Source of the DNA: Poronia punctata
Taxonomy: Eukaryota > Ascomycota > Sordariomycetes > Xylariales > Xylariaceae
DNA: 40,417 nt
Reading direction: 5' to 3'
Assembly: GCA_022579005.1 (NCBI GenBank)
Contig: MU401746.1
Location: 1 to 40,417 of the forward strand
How positions within the stretch are numbered: the stretch's first letter is position 1; each line of letters opens with the position of its first letter. Both the position numbers and the translations under genes were made by a program. Shown here piece by piece: positions 35,981 to 40,417 of the stretch. The notes under the pieces are model-generated. The model had not been told where the DNA came from. It made no database searches and worked only from the letters and a program-made list of their open reading frames with translations.

Positions 35981-36430
35981 CTATACTAGAAAATACTAAG
36001 TAAAAAGAATTGTTTTAAAAAAGAAAAAAAGATAGGTTGCTTAATATAAAGATGCGAGCTTTTTTAAAAGGCGTTTTTTTGCTAAAAAAGCGTTACTATA
36101 AAAGATGTGTTGCTAGCAGCTTAACTTTTAATTAGTTAGACTTAAAAAGTAGATTTAAAAGCAAAAGGATTTTAAAAGGTCTAGCTTACTTTGCTAAAGG
36201 CTTTGCAAGGGGTTAAACTTATAAAGCCTTTTATAAAGTAAATAGCTAAACTACTTTATTAGTAACTAGTTATTTAACTTTTAAATTTTGTAATTTATAT
36301 AGTATAGCTTAAATACTTTAAAACTAAGCCTCTTTTAGGTAGTAACGCATGTTTTTAATAACGCTTCTTTTAAAACCAACAGGTTCTTTTAATAAAAACA
36401 ATTTTATAAAGACATATTGTCTTAGTATAG
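35981..36430. mobile_element. 450-bp MITE-like element with TA duplication, in G copy C
   Basis: The left end CTATACTAGAAAATA and the reverse complement of the right end CTATACTAAGACAATA match at 13 of 16 positions, forming terminal inverted repeats. TA flanks both sides (35979-35980 and 36431-36432). Removing the element and one TA restores a sequence that aligns with copy A at about 1110-1135. These traits fit a Tc1/mariner-type MITE; no transposase is seen. It keeps many CpA/TpG (GATGTGTTGCTAGC, CGCATG), so it is less RIP-mutated than the host element and probably younger or rarely copied. Confidence 0.75.
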
Positions 36431-36890
36431 TAAATATTAAAGTTATATATATATATATATATATATTTAATTAATAAAAAATAGTAAGCTATTACTAAGT
36501 AATTAAGGCTAAGCTATAATATAATAAAACAGAAAAGACTTAAACTTTAATAAGCTAAATATAACTTGAAATATATATAAACTACTAATATATAAAGTAG
36601 CATTACTAAATAAAACGTTTATAAAAAAATTATAAAGTAACTAAGAAGTAAATATATATTATATTGCTAAAATACCTATATTAGAAAATAAGCAATAAAG
36701 TTTAATAAGTATTATAAATAAAGCTAGTATTTATAATAAAAAGAACTTTATAAGTAAAAATCTATTAATAAGCTTTATTAATATTAAAAAATAACTTTAT
36801 ATTTTTATTATAAGAACTTTTATAATAATTTAGTTTTAGTTGCTAGCAATGCTAATATACTTATTTAATTATTTTAAAACATATATTTAT

Positions 36891-36986
36891 ATTAAATAAT
36901 AAGCTATTTAAATTAAATAATAAGCTATTTAAATTAAATAATAAGCTATTTAAATTAAATAATAAGCTATTTAAATTAAATAATAA
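36891..36986. repeat. 21-bp tandem repeat, about 4.5 units
   Basis: Exact units of AAGCTATTTAAATTAAATAA plus T begin at 36901, 36922, 36943 and 36964, with a partial unit before them. The units show no differences. Copy A has only one related stretch (near 1565-1600), so this array expanded in copy C. Confidence 0.93.
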
Positions 36987-37946
36987 AAGCATACTATTTT
37001 TAGCTTTATATATAATAATTAAAAAGGAGTTATTAAGTATATGCTAGCTATTAGTCTATATTTATAAAATGTTAGTAATTAAACTAATAAGTAAATAATA
37101 AAAATTTAAATTACTAAAAAAGAGATAACTACTAATAAGTAGTAAATATAAGTTAACGTTTAATATAATATAGTATAATAATTTCTTTTTTTAAAAACGA
37201 AATTAGCTTTTTTAAAAAAGCAATTATATATTAAAACGCTATACTTACTTTAAATAAGTAATAAAAGTATTAGCTTATAATAATAATAGTTTATTTTAAT
37301 AATATAGCATTTTTCTATAATAATGTTAGGTTAATAGTTTCCTTAAATATTTTTAAATGTAATATAAAAGGAAAAAGCATAATATATAATTTTTAAGCTA
37401 TACCAAGCAAAGGTAAAAATATTTAAAAAGCAAGTTAATATTTAAGAAAACTAATAAGTAATAAAATAATAAATATAGAGTATATTAAGCATAATATTCC
37501 TTTTATAAAAAATATAGTAATCGTTGTTAAAGTAGCAAAATTAATAAATATAAAAATTAACAAAGCTTTTTGCTAAATATAAAAATGATTTTTAGCAAAC
37601 TAGCAAGTAGCTAATTAATATTAAGCTTAAAAATTAAAATATTATAGTTTAAAAATAACTAGCTTGATTTAATATTAAAAATGTAAAAATATATTAAAAT
37701 AAAGCAAAGAAAGTTTAAAAGCAGGAAAATAGCAATTACTTAATAAAAAATTTTATAAGCTAAAAGTGCTAAAAGTTTAAATTTTAAAAATAATGTTATA
37801 AAATTAAAAAAACGTATAAAGCTAAATATAACCTTATAAATTAATTTAAAAACAGCTTATAAAATAGAATAAAATATTTTAATTAAAAGAATTTAACGTT
37901 AGTTTAATTAGCAAGTATACTTAAAAATACTAACTTAAAAAAGCAG

Positions 37947-38179
37947 TATAATAAAGCAGTTATTTATAAAACTTACTTATTAAGCTATTTATATAAAAAC
38001 TATAAAATAGCAAAGGCTATGCTAACTAATAGCTAAAGCTTAGCTAATTATACTCTTTTTAATCGTTTTCACTAGTTTAATTACTTATTTAGTTATTTAA
38101 ATAGAAATTATTTAATATACTTAGTTTTTAAAATTACTAGCAATATTACTTTATAACTAACTTATAGCTTAAGGTTATA
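37947..38179 (+). repeat. 3' LTR of G copy C (about 233 bp)
   Basis: Starts TATAATAAAGCAG after a short purine tract (AAAAAAGCAG, 37937-37946) and ends TTATA at about 38179. It aligns with the other G LTRs along its length; the last 20 bases are more diverged, so the right edge is good to a few bases. Confidence 0.75.
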
Positions 38180-38651
38180 TAGTTTTATAAGATTTACTAA
38201 GTTAATATATTAGGACTTATATAAATAAATATTAGTTTATTTATAAAAAATCTTTAATATAAAAAAGCTATAATATAGTTGTTTTTTACTTATTAGCTAT
38301 AAATATATATAGTAATATTAAAGTTATTACTTTTATATTAAGCAACTTAACTATTTAAATATAATTATTAAAGTATATAAAAGTTCTATTAATTAACTTT
38401 ATTTACATTAAAGCTATTATTTAATAAAAGATTTTAAAACTATATTTTTATTACTAAGGCTGCTACACTATTATATAAGCATTAAAATAATAGTATACTA
38501 TTTATTTTCTGCTTTATATATAAACTTTTATTTAATAAACTAGATAAAGTTGCTTATATTAGTTTTAACTTTGATTCTTTTATAGCTTAGCGTTTTTATA
38601 TAATTAATAATAAAAGGGTTTTATAATATTATTAATATTTCTTTTAATAAT
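38180..38651. other. Unassigned AT-rich stretch
   Basis: I see no gene, repeat or element end here. It lies between the end of G copy C and a Copia LTR. Composition is mixed, without the strong A or T bias of the elements around it. Confidence 0.4.
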
Positions 38652-38942
38652 TGTAACGGATAAAGCATGTAACCTAGATCTAAAGGTATTAGAAGTACTT
38701 TAAATAACTAGGTATATAGTAACCTTATTTTAAATAAAGTAAGATACGCTGCGCGTATTTTAAACTATTATATAATATATACCTATACTTAAAAAGTACT
38801 AGAAATATATAAAGCACCTTAAACTTAGTTAAATACTTTTATAAATTATAGTTAATTATATTATATTTTTAAGCATATAGTTTTACTTTTAATACTTTAT
38901 ATTTATTTTAATTTACTTTGTTTACTATAACTTATTATCGGA
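38652..38942 (+). repeat. 5' LTR of the second Copia element (about 291 bp)
   Basis: Begins TGTAACGGATAAAG and ends TTATTATCGGA, directly before the primer-binding site. It is among the least mutated stretches of the window: TG, CA and CG survive (AAGCATGTAACCTAGATC, GATACGCTGCGCGTA). The end TATCGGA gives the likely unmutated form of the Copia-F LTR end TATTAAA. The left edge rests on the TGTAAC start only, as the partner LTR is outside. Confidence 0.65.
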
Positions 38943-38960
38943 GTTATAAGCTTAGTTTGC
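38943..38960 (+). other. Primer-binding site of the second Copia element
   Basis: GTTATAAGCTTAGTTTGC, identical to the minus-strand sequence 22988-22971 in Copia-F. It resembles the complement of the initiator tRNA-Met anticodon arm after RIP-type change, the half-tRNA primer known for copia and Ty5. Confidence 0.72.
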
Positions 38961-40417
38961 TTATAAAGGACCAGTGCTACTTTTAAAAGCTTAAAAGCTA
39001 GTTAACTTTTTATAACTTTATTTTTTAAGCCCTTATTTATAAATTATTTAATATAAACTTTAACTTATTTAAAACTATTTTAAATACGTTTAACTTTTTT
39101 AATACTTTTTTATTTAAATAAGCATTTTAATATAATTTAAAAAGCTTTTAAATATTTAAAATATTAAAAAATAAAATTAATATAAATACTACTTTTAAAA
39201 ATGCTTATAACTAAGCAAAGTAGTATTAAAAGCTTAAGTTTATTTATTACTAGCGTAGCATTTAAAAAAAAGTAAACTTAAATGCTTTTAAAACTACTTA
39301 TAGTTTAATAAAGCTTTATAAAAATCTTATTAAAAAAAAGCAAAAAAGGTTATTATTTAGTATTAATTGTATAAATATTATAAAGTATAGCTATGCTACT
39401 TTAATAACTTTTAAAATAATAAAAAGCTTAACTTTTTTAAAACTTTAAATTTAAATAAAGCTAAAATTTAAGCTATATATAAAATAATAATTAATAAAAA
39501 TAGTAAGCATAAAAAATAAGTTATTATGCTTTAAGCGTATTTAATTTTTATTTAAAATTAAATTAATAAAATAGTTAATAACTGCTTTAAAAGCTAAGTT
39601 TAAGTGCTTTAAAACTAAAATTATAATTATATACTTTAAAACTTTATTTAGCGCTTAAAAAAAATTATTACTTTATATAATATTAAGTTTTAATAAATTG
39701 CTTAAAAAATATACTATTAAGTACTTACTAAAGTATAAAAAAGCTTAGTTAAGCTAAGCAAGTAATATAAAAAATAGTAGGCAATATATAATAAAGCTTT
39801 TAACTATAATATAATAAATATTAAAAAATTATTAGTAGTAAAAAAATTTTTAACTATAGTAAGTACTAAAATTATATTAAAGTAAGCTTAAAATAAAAAA
39901 ATGCAACTTTTTTACTGCTAAGCTTTTAGCAAATTAATTTTAATGCTTATAAAATATACTAAGATTTTTAAAAAATATAATTAAAAGTTAAAAAACTAAA
40001 AAAAAGCTAGTATTTTAACTATTTTTATAATAGTAGTTTTAAACAACTTTAAAAAAGTAAAAACACTTTAAGCAAAGTTAAGTATTAAAAACGCTTTTAA
40101 AAGCAAGTTTTACTTATGTTTTTTTAAAAATAAAAAAAATAATTATTTATAGTTACTATATAAGTATGCTTACTTTTAGCGCGCTGCTACTAAATTTATA
40201 AGCTTTAAAAGTTTTTAAATAAGTAATAAGTATATTAAAAAAACTAAAAAGCGCTACTTACTTACTAAGTAAAATAAACTTTAATAGAAAATTGTAAAAA
40301 AAAGGTAAGCAGTATTATTAAAACTTATAAGCTTTAAAAAAAAAAGAAAATTAAATAAGCAAAAAAATTCTAGCTAAAGTAAATATTTACTTAAAAATTA
40401 AATTTATATAGTAATTA
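38961..40417 (+). pseudogene. Second Copia element: leader and probable gag, degraded
   Basis: Follows the primer-binding site; becomes A-rich on + from about 39,100, as expected of a plus-strand gag. All frames carry many stops, and no motif can be read. Protease, integrase and RT would lie beyond the window. Confidence 0.45.

Larger units (their letters stand above)
35259..37946 (+). pseudogene. G element copy C: 5'-truncated 3' internal region
   Basis: Aligns directly with about 358-2653 of copy A, in the same orientation, and lacks everything upstream. Two features set it apart: a 450-bp MITE at 35981-36430 and a 21-bp tandem array near 36891-36986, neither present in copy A. Composition is A-rich on + and all frames are closed. 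The left end is abrupt, next to the shared segment 34822-35258. Confidence 0.8.
38652..40417 (+). mobile_element. 5' end of a second Ty1/Copia element, running off the right edge
   Basis: An LTR (38652-38942) is followed directly by the same 18-base primer-binding site as in Copia-F, and then by a start of the internal region that resembles Copia-F reversed for a further 50 or so bases (CAGTGCT and AAAAGCTAG blocks). The LTR itself is much shorter than that of Copia-F, so it is a related but different family. Only the leader and probably part of gag are in the window. Confidence 0.7.

Noticed and set aside
36448..36471. TA dinucleotide run as a microsatellite of note
   Set aside because: A short (TA)n run beside the MITE; such runs are expected in RIP-saturated DNA.
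27728..38179. A giant element with 235-bp terminal inverted repeats (Maverick or Starship-like)
   Set aside because: The inverted ends are LTRs of two G elements in opposite orientation. The left one pairs with 3305-3539 through a target duplication, and Gypsy-H fills the interior.
1..40417. Mitochondrial or apicomplexan-like AT-rich genome
   Set aside because: No tRNA, rRNA or respiratory gene, and no long exons. RIP-type dinucleotides and LTR pairs with target duplications explain the composition.
1..40417. Functional host genes, tRNAs, CRISPR arrays or biosynthetic clusters
   Set aside because: Both strands were read through; all protein-like traces belong to retrotransposons and carry stops. 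No tRNA fold or regularly spaced palindromic array was seen.

Overview
This window has no intact gene. It is extremely AT-rich (about 15-20 % G+C by eye in sampled lines). TpA is in great excess, and CpA/TpG are nearly absent outside a few islands. Surviving C is mostly in CpT and surviving G mostly in ApG. This is the scar of repeat-induced point mutation (RIP, CpA to TpA on both strands) and points to a filamentous ascomycete (Pezizomycotina), probably an AT-isochore, pericentromeric or subtelomeric block. The genus cannot be told from the sequence. Most or all of the block can be read as nested, RIP-killed LTR retrotransposons.

Layout. (1) 1-2888: the 3' part of a plus-strand Ty3/Gypsy element, here called family G, ending in a 235-bp LTR (2654-2888). 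Its 5' part lies left of the window. (2) 2889-3304: a spacer. (3) 3305-27962: a complete minus-strand G element with 235-bp LTRs at 3305-3539 and 27728-27962, and a TTATA target duplication. Two other elements split it. One is a 7,092-bp minus-strand Gypsy (here Gypsy-1, 5325-12416, LTRs of 309 bp, duplication CYTAA). The other is a 10,278-bp minus-strand Ty1/Copia (here Copia-F, 13367-23644, LTRs of 656 bp, duplication AATGC). Removing both, with one target copy each, leaves a G element of 7,278 bp. (4) 27968-34821: internal region of a plus-strand Gypsy of another lineage (here Gypsy-H), with recognisable gag, reverse transcriptase and integrase. (5) 34822-35258: a segment also found reversed in Copia-F. 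(6) 35259-38179: a third, 5'-truncated G copy on the plus strand, carrying a 450-bp MITE with a TA duplication and a 21-bp tandem repeat. (7) 38180-38651: unassigned. (8) 38652-40417: the 5' end of a second plus-strand Copia element (LTR, primer-binding site, start of the internal region), running off the right edge.

The parts support each other. The G copies give the pre-insertion sequence for Gypsy-1 and for the MITE, LTR pairs are equal in length, and target duplications match. Strand composition follows element orientation: A-rich on + where elements read plus, T-rich where they read minus. All reading frames are wrecked, mostly by Trp/Gln codons turned to stops and by Asp/Gly/Arg/His replacements expected from C-to-T and G-to-A change. 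G, H, F and Gypsy-1 are labels used only here; no database names are implied.
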